Assembly (NCBI GenBank): GCA_022494885.1
Contig: JAGVSM010001199.1
Location: 1-64,000, forward strand
Source: Micrasema longulum
Lineage: Eukaryota > Arthropoda > Insecta > Trichoptera > Brachycentridae
Direction: 5' to 3'
DNA: 64,000 bases
Shown piece after piece: positions 1 through 12,200 of this stretch. The translations under genes were made by a program, and so were the position numbers. The notes below the pieces were generated by a model. It was given only the letters and a program-made list of their open reading frames with translations, was not told the origin of the DNA and made no database searches. The first letter of the stretch is position 1. Each line of letters starts with the position of its first letter.

Positions 1-310
1 GAAAATGAGTATGTTTAAACATAGGCAGAATGGTGAATATTACACAGAATGTAAAGTGGCCACTTAAACCAACCGATGACAGGTCATAAGCTCTGTAAAT
101 GCCCAGACTTCCATATTCTCCATCCATCTCTCTCAAAAATGTTTTTCCTCTCAGTTGCAACAAATTTGGTTCTAGTCGCGTATTCATTTTCATAGTGTAG
201 CAAGTGTGAACTACGGCCGAAGTGCTGTATTACTGTCCTGTCCTGCCGGGTCAAGGCTGTTCACGGAGCTGGGACAAGACAATATTGTCCTGTCTATTGT
301 ATTGTCCTCG
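1..310. repeat. Dispersed repeat F (partial copy)
   Basis: This stretch shares short blocks with three other places in the window. The block 'cataggcagaatggtgaat' near the start recurs near 8905-8925, and the 'gacttccatattctccat' style block recurs near 45410-45445 and 61035-61075. No open frame is conserved, so it reads as an old dispersed repeat of unknown class. Confidence 0.4.
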
Positions 311-819
311 TGTGAACCCAGCTTTATAAATAAGTAGGTATACATACTTATTCTTTATGAGAATAATGTTAACTGTAATATAATATTAAGAACATGGTGC
401 ACAGTGGTTGAGAAATACTTAATTAATACTGTAGTCATCAAATCAATTGCTAACTTAATTGCATGTGTACCAGTTAGCAAGGTTAATCAACAGTATTAAA
501 TGCTCATAAAATAGCCCAGTACAACTCGATGTGTGTAATATATAAAAAATCTACATTAATAAGTAAGACGGTTTTCATTAATTCAAGGATAAAAAATTGA
601 ATTTAGCACTCCATAAAAAATTATAAATCTAAAGTTCAGATTCAACCAACAAGATATTATTATATTAAGTCAATGTAAATTGTAAAAAAGAAAAATCAAA
701 TTAAAATATTTAATTAAAAATATTACAGGGTAGTTTTTATTTAAAATTACATTATTTATTTATATATTTTATGGTCCCTGAACGGGCATGTGAAGCGTAA
801 AACTGATCGTCATGGTTTC

Positions 820-1385
820 ATATATTTTTTTTTTTGCACCACAAAGGGTCAGAGGAGCCGATTACAGTGGTGAATAGGGAAATATCACATACTACGAATA
901 CCGATAAAAATATATGAAATGGATTTAGAATAATTAATAGTATTTTCAAAATTAATATGCATATTGTGGAGAAATGTTTTCATACATAAATGTAAAAAAG
1001 AAATTCAATAAAAATACTTTGCAAGAAAAACGCGACATGTTTGGCCTTGGTTGTTGTGAAGTCAAGATTCGTGATAATGTTCTAAACAATTTTAAATGGC
1101 CAGGAACAAATAAACATGAATCATGACGTATGGAATGGAATGCCTGTTTTTGCGGGAATTCAAAATTACAATTAATTTTTATGGTTCTAATAATTAGCAA
1201 AAATTTTTTTTTTTTACTGGTCAGTATTTAATAGACTTTTATTACTTTAATTAAATATGTAAAAAAAAAACCTGGTATTTCCCTATTACAACACCGAGGC
1301 TTGATAAAAATCTTTTTTTTTGTGATCTCACCGGGAATCAAACCAGAATCCCTCTGTGCATGAGGGCAAGCATTTAAACTATTAC
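820..1385 (-). repeat. tRNA-derived SINE, interrupted by a MITE
   Basis: The outer parts (about 820-876 and 1284-1385) match a SINE that is intact at 27985-28165. Both show 'gcaccacaa', then 'attacagtggtgaat', then a tRNA-like segment read on the minus strand with a B-box-like 'tcaccgggaatc' complement. The two halves are separated by a foreign insertion (877-1283). Confidence 0.6.
877..1283. mobile_element. MITE with GGGAAATA terminal repeats
   Basis: The element begins GGGAAATATC and ends with the inverted match GGTATTTCCC. It is bounded on both sides by TA, consistent with a TA target duplication. It splits the tRNA-derived SINE described at 820-1385, which both dates it as younger than that SINE and defines its ends. 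There is no transposase; a short minus-strand frame inside it has no recognisable similarity. Confidence 0.6.
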
Positions 1386-1678
1386 ATTGTAAATTTTAAT
1401 TTTTCGACTGTTAATATATTTCTCAATCTAATAAATACATGTTATAAAGTTTTCTTATTTGATTTACAATATTATTTATTTGCTCCGCCCATTTAATATT
1501 TTGATATATTATTGTGCCTAAATATTTTATGCTATTTTTTATTATTTTTCAGTGATTTGGAGGCAATTATCATTATGAAACTGACATTAAATATTACCCA
1601 TTTTTTTGTTTATTTGTTCCCGCTGCCATTATCTCATGTTTTGCGTAATAAATTTATTATTGTTGTCCAGTCCCTTTC

Positions 1679-1750
1679 TCGCAACTGGCGGGAATTGAAC
1701 CCGTGACGCAAGTTTCACAGTTAGTCGTCTAACCAACTGCGCCTATCGTT
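1679..1750 (-). repeat. tRNA-like SINE head
   Basis: Read on the minus strand this gives a tRNA-like order: 'GGCGCAGTTGGTTAGACG' (A-box and D-arm-like), then 'GGGTTCAATTCCC' (B-box and T-arm-like). The flanks are AT-rich, and the acceptor stem does not close well enough for a functional tRNA. A SINE or tRNA pseudogene is the better reading. Confidence 0.5.
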
Positions 1751-2698
1751 TAATTTATACTAATTATTTACATAAGATACTTTTAATATTTAGAAGAAAA
1801 CAAAACTTATTTTATACTAGAAATGGAAAGCGACGTGAACAGCACTAACGTCAAGGGCCCATCGGGCATGAGATGCGGGATCGGGGAATTTCTACCAGGG
1901 GCGAATTGTCGAAGTAAGCGATTATGCACAGCTTACCATTATATTTGACTTTTGATAATAAGGTTTTATAGTATCTATGTTTATGGGAAAATAAATAAAA
2001 TAATTGCTATTTATTACAAATCACTACCACCATTTATATCTTCCTACAAACAAACAAAATGTCAATGAAGTGCGCCCAGCGCCCAGCCCATTCTCAGTGA
2101 ACGATGAAACTAGTCAATTACCTCAGCTTATTTTTCCATGAAAAAAATTACACTATATTTTACATCTTTAACCCAGTCAGGTTTTGTAGTACTAAAACAA
2201 GCTTCCAGATTACAAATATTTAGAATACTGTTGACATATTATGTATCACATAGGACATGTGGCGTTTGAAGAGGTCGTTTTAGGCGTTATTCATTTTGAA
2301 AGGAATCGGCCAGTGCCCAGTGTCGACATTTCAATCAAACTGGAAATATCTGCCGAATGTCATTGCGGTATTCTTTATTTAGCTTTTGTACAAGTATTGT
2401 ATTAAAATAGTGTAGAATAAAGCTATGTATATCGCGTAGTTAATAATAATTGTTGTTAGAGTTTATTTTCACAGAACCACAGAACAAACAGCCATTTATA
2501 ATTATATATTATATATTATGTACTTATATGGAGGTACAAATTAATCAACATTTTTTGCAGATTATCAATAAAATAAATCACTGCTCGCCACTGGTTTCTA
2601 CCCTACCAGTACCTCTTACCGCGCCTGTCATGAATGTGGACCCCATCTGCACATGTTTGTTCTAGGTATTGGCATAAGAAAATAATTGATAAAAATGA

Positions 2699-2929
2699 GG
2701 AAGTTCAGCAGTTTTTTTGTATTTTTAAGTATCATATTATCATCACTATAAAGTTTTGTAATTTTTGAATTACACAGCACGTGACGAATCTAGTTGTTTT
2801 TTTTTTTTTTTGAGAAAACATTTAAATTTATTTTTTCATATATTTTAGAGAAACTTGAACGCTCTTATTTTTTTCGCAGGTAAGAAAACCTTTTTTTATA
2901 TTCAATTTCCCATAGCACTGAACTCTTCA
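2699..2929. mobile_element. MITE family A, shortened copy
   Basis: Starts 'ggaagttcag' and ends 'cactgaactcttc', the inverted terminal pair that defines family A (best copy 15093-15404). The inside is much shorter than in other copies, so this is an internally deleted member. Confidence 0.5.
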
Positions 2930-3566
2930 TTTGCATGTGTTGCAGCGTTAATAAAATATATTTCAATTAGAGAAAATTAAACCTAATCGCTTTTAATTAG
3001 ACATAAATTGAGACTTAATAGATGACAAGTAGGCATACTATTTGACCAGTTTAGAAAAAAAAAAAATGTTCTTACAATATTGAACGTTAACGTTAAGTTA
3101 ATTTGGTCCTTGTGTTCGATATTTTAAATTTTGATTCTAGGGATAAGAGGTTGACATTTCTATGACAGTCATCCTAAAATCTTAACTTAAGAAAGAAATA
3201 ATTAATAAATGCCACAGCACTATACCGACTTCGGTGAAAAAAAATGACACAAATTAAAACTATTGCATAAAGATCAATGTTATAATCTTTTGATAGCGAA
3301 ATTCAAAAGATGCTTTTTTATTTCATGAATGAAGTTCGATCTTTTTTTAACCATTTAATATAAGTATTGTGTTATAGATTCTAAATATAGTCATGGATAT
3401 ACCCAATAAAAAATAATATTTCTTCAGTCATTTCGGAGATCCAAAATATGATTCAAAGCAAATAAAAGCCGATGATCTGTCGCTATTTTTAGATTCGAGA
3501 AAATCGGTCATTTCAAAATTGTATACAGCACTTATGTTTTGAAAATATAAAAATTATAGCACTTAC

Positions 3567-3617
3567 TTCATCCTGTTCTGGATCTCCAGTTTTGGTGTAA
3601 GGTATTTTCTTAGACAT
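3567..3617 (-). CDS. First coding exon of an unidentified minus-strand gene
   Basis: On the minus strand an ATG at 3617 opens 17 codons, MSKKIPYTKTGDPEQDE, ending in phase 0 at a consensus GTAAGT donor. The reasons for calling it real are the exact donor, the adjacent core promoter at 3660-3692 and the short AT-rich leader of about 47 nt. There is no signal peptide, so the product is probably cytosolic. I do not recognise the family from 17 residues and found no second exon in the remaining 3.5 kb, so the gene probably continues past the left edge of the window. It could be a chance open segment next to a promoter-like sequence. Confidence 0.5.
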
Positions 3618-3659
3618 TTTAACTTTTAACTATACTGAGCAAACGAACTGGACAGCAAT

Positions 3660-3692
3660 GGACTGGATCAATAACACTAACGGCCTTTTATA
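3660..3692 (-). promoter_or_regulatory. Core promoter: TATA box plus initiator
   Basis: On the minus strand TATAAAAG spans 3692-3685. A CCAGT initiator-like motif has its A at about 3664, some 28 bases downstream, which is the normal TATA-to-start spacing. A second arthropod-type initiator TCAGT lies at 3638-3634. The ATG at 3617 follows closely, so the predicted 5' leader is short. Confidence 0.5.
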
Positions 3693-6232
3693 GGAATTGA
3701 ATTCTGGAAACGACTAATATATTTCGATATTATTTACAATTGATATAAGTACTGAACAGATACATTTATACGATTATATTGATACTGCATGTACACATCG
3801 AACGTTGATATTGTACTTCAGAGATTATATTACAGTAACAATTTATAAATCGCCGACGAAAACTGACAGATATTTCACTATTTCACAACCACATATTTAC
3901 AGTGCAAACTACTGCAAACGCACACACACTGACACACTATCTTCCATAGGAACATCGAACATCCATCCAACCATAAACAAACATCGAAAATATTTTTTTG
4001 AGAAATCGAATAATTATTCGATAAATTACTAGCAAATTCATCACCAAAGAAAATGGTACGAACAACCTGAGCTGGTATTCTAACCGCTTTTATAGCGCGG
4101 TACAGCGCGCATTTATTTGTGACTGACCGAAGTTTTGGTTTCGGTTTCGGCCAAAAATGTTGGCTCAGCCGAAACCTGCGGTCGGGGTACTTATATCGGA
4201 GCAATCAAAAACCTTTACGCAACGTCTTTATTTAAAAATATAAATATTACACCAGTAAATAAATAGTTAGAGTAGTTCTCAAAGCTCAGTCTTTCGTATT
4301 TCAGGTATTCCTTTATAGTTTGTTGCCGACGTAACGTGGCATATGCCAACTTGGCAGCCCTTCCTGGGGCCTTTCAATATGTTTAATCAGGAACTTCAGT
4401 ATGTGTATGCGAGGTACTACCTCCCCAATAAAGACTAACATTTGTCGCTTTCGGGGGTGGTCATCGCCATACTGAAGAGCATATATGTAGAATAGGATTT
4501 AATAAAATATTACTGACTGCCTTTAAAATTATTTACTGTGTATTAGAGAAAATTATTCATTATTCTGTTTGAATGTTGATCGCCGCGTGGTCGGTGGGGA
4601 ACTGTGGCCGGGTAGTGGGAGGGGGGCGTCCTTATACGTGTCGCGAGAGGGACCGATAGAGCCCGCGAATGTATTCGCTATCTCTCTCGCCGCGTGATTG
4701 GTCAACCTAGTACCACCCGCTATTGGCCTAGCATCGCCGCTGCAGGGGCAAAACGTATTGTATATATAGCCTCACCGGGCAAATAATTCACGCTACTAAG
4801 GGCTTTTACTCTCCACCTCGTCTCCCTGCCTCGCTTCAAACCGGACCTCACCGCCACCTGGAATATTCGACCGCCGCTACCCCTGGACTTGGAACTCGGA
4901 TACTCTTTGGATTGGATTTTGGACCCGGATAATTTGGACCCTTGGCTACTTCCCCGGAACACACCCCACTGTTCCCGCCGACGGAGAGATACCGGCCTTA
5001 CAACCCGGTTGCCTACTTCAGGATTGCGGCCGCCAGTGCTACTCACTAGCGACCCCGCAAGAGATCTCTAGGCAGCGATACCTCCCCCGGAGCTTATCGT
5101 TCGTCGGCCGAGGCCCGCCTACGCCCGGCCACTCTGCATTGACATCAGCACCTATAGTTTACAGTTCTTGTGACTGGCGCGATTGCTACGGAAGCCAGAG
5201 ATCCGCCGCGTCTGTTACATAGTTAATAAGTCAAAGTTCTTATGGCATACATTAAAGAACTGTTACGTATAAGTTATCAAATGTATAACATAACAACGAA
5301 CCAAAAAGCGCTAAAAGTAAACAAAATGCATTTTATTTCATTGATTATTTTATTTACTTTACTCAAACTTACATTAAAAATGCCTAATTTCGGGCTTTTG
5401 AAAATTAACTTATTTGAATATGTTTTTGTTTTGGTTTAGGCTGAAAATTTTGTTTTTGTCGGTCACTAGTATTTTCGCCCTAAATACGCGCTTTAAAAGC
5501 GTTTAGAATAGCAGTGCTTTTATAAGTACTGAACGATGTACTAAAGTTACGTGAACATTTAGATATGCGTTTAATTTATAATTTTGAAATTTAGCATTCA
5601 ATGAAATTTAATTTGTCTCTCTAATAATATTTTGCCAAACTCCAACATTATAATTTTCTTACCCGCACCTAGTAGTGCATAAGACACTTTATTAGTACTC
5701 CAATCCAGGCACATCAGCAATAATTCAACACATGTATTAAGGTACGACTAGTCTTACGCTTCAAGTACCAAATTATTGTTTGTAGTCATTTTAATTTATC
5801 GTTCAGTACATATTACAGGCTATTTATGACGTTTTTATGTGATGCGTGATAACTAACAGATGATTTGAGAATCTACGGCTGCCTTTATTTTTATTATTCA
5901 CTAGGCCATTATTTTTGCATGTTGTGATAACACGAAGCGGCAAGCGGCGAGCGAATTGTCACGTGAGTTATTTATTATTGGCAAAAATAAAAATACGATA
6001 GAAAATAATACGACTACATCACTAGTAGATGGTATTACGTCTATGGGTAGTCTTATTTACCATAAACCATAATAAATTTTGTAATAATAACAAATACAGA
6101 CTGTCAGATGCGTGTGTCAAAAACCCAAACTGCCCTAAACTACGAAAAATAAGTCAACAGTGCGTTACCATTAAAATTAGTACATCGGTCCGGTTCAATC
6201 TTTTTTGACTATTGACATTAGTGTAAAATAAA
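3693..6232. other. Spacer between two divergent genes
   Basis: No exon was recognised. The stretch holds the GC-rich LTR-like block (4574-5219) and a low-complexity 'ggtttcggtttcggcc' run near 4138. It also holds AT-rich sequence leading into the zinc-finger gene, whose promoter must lie near 6100-6230, although no TATA box was seen there. Confidence 0.5.
4574..5219 (+). mobile_element. Possible solo LTR (GC-rich block)
   Basis: This roughly 650-bp block is far richer in G and C than its surroundings. It begins TGTTGATC and ends GTTACA, matching the TG...CA rule for LTRs. It carries CCAAT-type boxes (GATTGGTCAA near 4696, CTATTGGCC near 4721) about 45 bases upstream of TATATATAG near 4758, so it looks like a promoter-bearing LTR. 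No 4-6 bp target duplication could be seen, and no second LTR or gag-pol frame is present. A CpG-rich promoter of an unannotated gene is the alternative. Confidence 0.35.
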
Positions 6233-9200
6233 ATGGGGGAAAGTAATAAGAATTCCGGCGAAAGCCTTTTACAAAACTTCCGACTTTGTAGAGGATGTTT
6301 GGCATCTAACAGAAATGTGAAATCATTGTATGACATAGATTTAAACGAAAATTTCTCTTGGATTAGTAATATTCAGGTATCAATGTAAAATAAAAATATA
6401 ACGATTATGTTTATTTGCTAAAACAATATTTATTTTTTCATTTGATTGTCTTTTGGTAATTTTTAGATCAATGTGGATTCTTTTCCTGGTTGGTTATGCT
6501 GGCAATGTGTTCATTTTATAAGAAAAATAGTTTCTTTCAGAGATGTTTGTCATAAAAGCGCTGCTATACTTTCGAAGTATAATTTATATAAAAATCCTCA
6601 AAATACAGAGGTAAGTAATTAACTAATTCAGTTGTATTTCATACTTAAATACCAAGAACTATGACCTGATTTTTTTGCGATTTAAATTACTTGTTTTGGC
6701 ATGTCTGATTCGTAAAATTGTTTTTTTTTAAATTTACAAACCTATAACCCTTGTTCATGGGTTAATAGTTCATGTTGATAATTATTCAATAATGTAACTA
6801 CAGTTCAGACAATTTAAGATACTTTTGACAGATTACAATATTGTTGAAGAGTCTTTTTCTTTTCGATTTTCGACATAGATTTTTCAATTTTGAATAATTT
6901 TCCGTTAGATGGGGTGAATAGTAGCGGGTTTTCATATTTACCTCTAAATAGCTTAATACCAACTAAAAATAAAATCGTTTAAGTAAAAAAAAAACTTAAT
7001 AGCAGTTTACTTATTTGTTTAATTTGGTCACTCAACAGGAATACATAAATCGAGGTAAGACAAAATAAATCAAGAGGAAAAGTTATAATATGCCTCCTAC
7101 AATAATTATAGGATGACAAAGATAGTAACAGAAATAGCTACAGTACCCGGCAGTAAATAAAATACATCTGGATTAGGAATGAGACTGCCGACTTTGTAGA
7201 GCGTCGTCTCTGTTCCCGGAGTTTGGCATTCATATGCACGTATGTATGACAAAGACGACGCTCTACAAAGCTGCTGTTTGCCGATTACGCCGGCAGTCTC
7301 TTTCTTAAGCCCAATGTACTTTATTTATTGGCGGCTACTGTATATACTATTACAGTAAAAGTAATAATCGCTTTATCAACTCGGGAGTGTTACCCTTTAA
7401 CATACTGAATTGTAGACTATTGATCACATAATAATCGCGAGTGAAATAGTTATTTTTGACAGAATTTTCGGTATAACGGTGGAGACGGAGGATCGTGGTT
7501 GGGATGGGCAATGCGAAAAAAATTGAGCTAAAGTTAATAATCAGTCAACATGTCTCATTTTAAGTGACCGTCACCCGTAATAGTTTATTTAATTTTTTTA
7601 AAGTGGTGCATAAAAAGAACGATGTCAAAATTATCATCAATTAAATTGAATTAATCGTATTGTGAACTCCTTAAAATGATCACGCACAATATAATTCGAC
7701 ATTTAAGTCGATATTGTCGATTGACAGTTAAGTTTTCCGGCGGTACGTCACTATTTCAGCGACAACAATAAAGTACGGGATTTGTTTCGTAAACTTAACT
7801 CTCAATATTTACTGAACATCATGAGTGTGTAGGCGCCAAAATATCTTCTTATATTGCCTGTGTATATAATGGAACATTAAAAGCAAGTTCTTGTTGGAAA
7901 TTCATCATTAGCTAATTTTATATGATTACATCATTTTTCTATAGTAAAATTTAATGAGCAATAATAAACAATTTTTTTATTTTTATTATCTGGTTCTTTT
8001 CTATATTTATGTAAATATATTTTTAATTTCGTATTTAAAACATATTTTTGAAAAGGAATGTGGGTAATAGTAATGTAAAAGAACCATCTTTCTATTTGCA
8101 TCCAATCGATGATTTCAAAGCCTTTTGACAAATCATTTTGTCGGAACAGTCTTTGGAGAAAAATAAAATAACAGAATGATTTTAATAGTATTAGTAGTTT
8201 AAAATTTAAAAATTGACAGGCTTTCTATTTTTGGGGGTCTGACATATTTTTTATCTTTACATAGAAATAGTCAAATTTTGATTAGGCTGTAGAAGTTAAT
8301 TTATTTTTAAAACCCACACTTATTCCACTCCAAGCAATAAATATTTGGTTTTATAAATGATGTTGATAATGTTGATGCTTAAATTCAAACTTATCTATGT
8401 TCTTTAGATTATCAAGAAAGAAATAGGAAACTCAAAGGACTTCCTATCTAAATCAAATATTGTTATAACAGATTATCCTTCGACATCAAATTCTTCAGAA
8501 CAAGACGATTTAGATAAAGATATAAAATATAGCTCCTCACTGAACAATAGCCACATCAATGAATCTAAAATAAAAGAGGTAATTATTAATATAATTTAAA
8601 GGCCATTTACACGTGAACAATATAATATGGTTTTGTCCCAGAACTCGACCATTTTCCGCTTGTAAACAGCAGTTTTAAGGGATGGAATCCAGTCCTTGTC
8701 TGCAAAAATTCGGACAAACTCAAAATATTGTTTATAAAACTAACTGGTCCGAGAAGAATAAAAATTAAAAAAATATTCTGGCGCTGCCTAGTATGTAGGT
8801 GAAATAATTCAGTCAGATAAATCTCAACCGCATCAATAAAGGCTTCAGCTCTTTAACTTCACAAAAGTAAACAGATGAAAGAATTGAAGGAATTTGAATG
8901 TTCAAACATAGGCAGAATGGTGAATAACGTATTAGTTACAAAAATATCTGGTTGCGTACTTGTTTTGGTTTCCTTTTTTAAATTTCTAATAAAACCTGAG
9001 ATAACCATAGAGAAAATCTAATGAAAAACTTAAGCTGTTTTAAATCATTTTGTCCAACATAAAAATGATTATGATCTAAGCTTTTTTAAAAAAATTATAT
9101 AATAAAAGAATGATACATTTTTAAGATTCAGACTCTATAATAGTTAAAATTGTGTATGTCCACAGGAATCAAAAACTAATTTTGGATCTTGGGATGGTGA

Positions 9201-12200
9201 AGAAATCGAATCCAATTCAATTTTAAATGATAATTTTATGGAAGTGCATGATGATCAATTCAATGATAGTGATGATGAACCAGTTATGAAGATTATCAAG
9301 TTCAAGAAAATAAAGGTATAAAAAAAATATGTAAATATTATGCACCATTTTACTGGAACTAAAATAATCGAAAGCTATTCAAAGATAAAAAAGAAACTGG
9401 ATGGGATTACATTTCATGCATAAGTAACAAATTCACAAATCATATTACTTAAGAATTTTATTATTTTACCATCTGTCAGATTGTCAATGAAAATAAGGTG
9501 GACATTTTGTTGGCGTTGCCAGGATAGTTGATTTTTTGATGCTACTTTTTATTAATAAGTACATTAATTTTAATTCATTATTTTTTCCATGGCATATTTC
9601 TGCGTAGCATCGCATCTGATCGTGATGAAAGTCGGTTAAAGAATGAAGGCAATTACCTAATTGAAATGCCATTTTATTTACGCTTATAACATGTCTATTT
9701 AATTTTATGTCATTGAATTACAGTGTATTAATATGAGAAAGGACTGTCAAAGTTAAAACCATTTCCCTAAAAATATGATACATAGTTTATTTTTTTCTAA
9801 TTGTGATAATTAAATTGAAATTTATACACAGGGTGGTCTTTAAACCCTGTCTCATCCGAAACCACGATGATCAGTATGAGCAAGAAGACATATTGGCACA
9901 TTAAAATTAATTTTTAGAACGACTATAATCTTAAAAAATAAAATATAGAAAAAAAACAAATGGTTTATTACTTCTGCAGGGGAGAAACGAGGAGGGGGGG
10001 AGTATGATACACCATCAACCGCACGGCCGCGCCCCCCTCACTTCTCCCCTGCAGAAGTAAGCAACCATTTGTTTTTTTACCAATATTTAATTTTACAAAT
10101 TTTCTTCCTTCTAAATATTTTTTTGAATATGCTAATATGTCTTCTTGCCCATACTGATCATCGTGGTTTCGGATGTGACAGGGTTTAAAGAACACTATAT
10201 ATAAATAAATTATAAAAAATGTTATTTTTTTTAAAAGGAAAGTTTTTTTGTTTAAAAAGAAATATGTAACATGATTTATATTGACAATAAAATCAGAATA
10301 ATAGGGTTTCCAATATTAATTCATATTACAAAAAATATCAAGATACGTTGCAGTTAGTGTACCAATGCAGTGCCCTATGCACTATTATGTCTGGAAAGGG
10401 AATGATGATGATTAATGATAGTTAAATTCTTAATGGTGTATAATATTGACACGCCCTATGTACTGTATTTTTGTCAATTTTGAGATATTTTGTCTTTGTT
10501 ATGATCTTTATCCATAATTACTTACAAAGAAATGTAAAAAAAATGTACACGTAATTTACATAAATATGTTCACAATTCAGATTAAAAGGCTGATTAATAA
10601 AAATAATATGATGATAAAACCTTATAAACTCTCCTGTAAAATAATAGATTTGCAGATGGAGCCTTTTTTGAAGGCCACGTGAATATGATGTTTTTGTTTT
10701 TCCACAGATTAAATCAAAACAAAGAAAACGAAATAAAATTAAACAAAACAAAGAAAATCTACCAAATAAAAATAAGATATCTAGAACAGATAATTTAAAA
10801 AATACTCCGGCTAAAAACTTCGACATGTCTATGGTAATAGTATCTTCTTTGACTGTCGAGCAGCAACTACACGAAATGGAAAACATTCGAACCAGTAATG
10901 AGTATTCCACAGCCCCATACAAATGCCGATCATGTGCAAAATGGTTTGTACACGAAATCGTTTACAAGGAACATGTAGTGAAACACGATATTGTAAGTTT
11001 AAAAAAAAGATAAATAAATTACACTTTTAATCATTTTTAGGTACATACTTAAATTATTTCAGTACTTTGACATAAAAAAAAAAAACAGATGAATTTCACC
11101 ATTAAATTGTAAAATATTTTATGTAGAACTTTCCTAATTGATCCTAATAAATAACAATATTTTACTTGCCAAGTTTTAAAAAAAAAACTGGAATTTGTTT
11201 ACTGATTTCAAATACATATTTAGTTGATGTGGAGTTCTTTGGAATAGATCTTCCAGCATTTTGCAAAATCCTTTATCTGTATTGCTGAGCAATAGGATTG
11301 ATGCTCAAACTCTTGAAGCCCTTAATCTCGTTTCTTAGTAATATCATTTATTATTATTATTTCTTTGGTGGATCTTTGTATATACTCTTTTTACAATATA
11401 TGAATATACCAAGCTGAGAATAAAATGATGTGAGAAAACTATAAAAAGATAGTTATGATAATAATAAGATCATTTTATAAATGTTGTCAGTAAGATAATA
11501 AATTGTACAAACATTTTCTAATCTAGACCCTTTAATGTACAGTGGAGGTGATTTTTTTAAGAAAAACAGTAGTTATTAAAATGATTTAGCATTTTTATCT
11601 TTAAGTATATTTTTACTTTTTCAGGTATCGGGACAGTATAAGTGTGAGCTTTGTTACCAACGCTTTAACTCCCGCCGAAATCTTACCAATCATCAAGAAA
11701 CTCATGCGTTCCGGTACAGCTGTAAAATATGTGGCAAAGTTGTTATCAGCAAGCAAAATATCATGTCACACATGTACACAGAACATGATCAAACTAACAA
11801 GCAAATTACCTGCGATATTTGTCACAGAACTTACAAGTTTGTTCATTATTATGTATACTGTGTTTATCCTGCTTTGCTTCAGACTGGCCCTTTATGAAAT
11901 ATTCACATAAATGGTTTCAATATAATATTTTTAATGTCACCCTGTTACTTTGTTGATTGAAATATTTATTTAAAAAAATGTTTTCTCATTGCAGTATTTC
12001 ACAGTCCCTGGACTGGCACCTAAACTGCATTGATCACCTTGACTGTAAATAATTATTGAGATACGCTACAATTGGTGAATAAATGTGCTGGTGCGACAAA
12101 GAGACTAATGCTATTAATGAGCTGTCTCAAACAAAGATTATTTTTTTTATTTTATTCGGTAAACAAACAGCAGGTTATTAATATATGTAGAAGCATAATT

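Larger units (their letters stand above)
311..3566. other. Gene-poor AT-rich stretch
   Basis: No convincing exon was found here on either strand apart from the repeats listed separately. A short plus-strand open segment starting at 1823 (42 codons, first residues MESDVNSTNV) has more balanced codons than its surroundings and a possible GTAAG donor near 1913, but no partner exon was found. If the minus-strand gene starting at 3617 continues leftward, its next exons should be here or beyond the left edge; none was recognised. Confidence 0.5.

Noticed and set aside
4130..4190. 'ggtttcggtttcggcc' low-complexity run as a possible regulatory array
   Set aside because: It is short and simple, and is better explained as low-complexity sequence than as a binding-site array.
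4720..5071. Opposed open frames of 108 and 60 codons in the GC-rich block
   Set aside because: GC-rich DNA lacks stop codons by chance. Neither peptide is protein-like, and the block reads better as an LTR or promoter.
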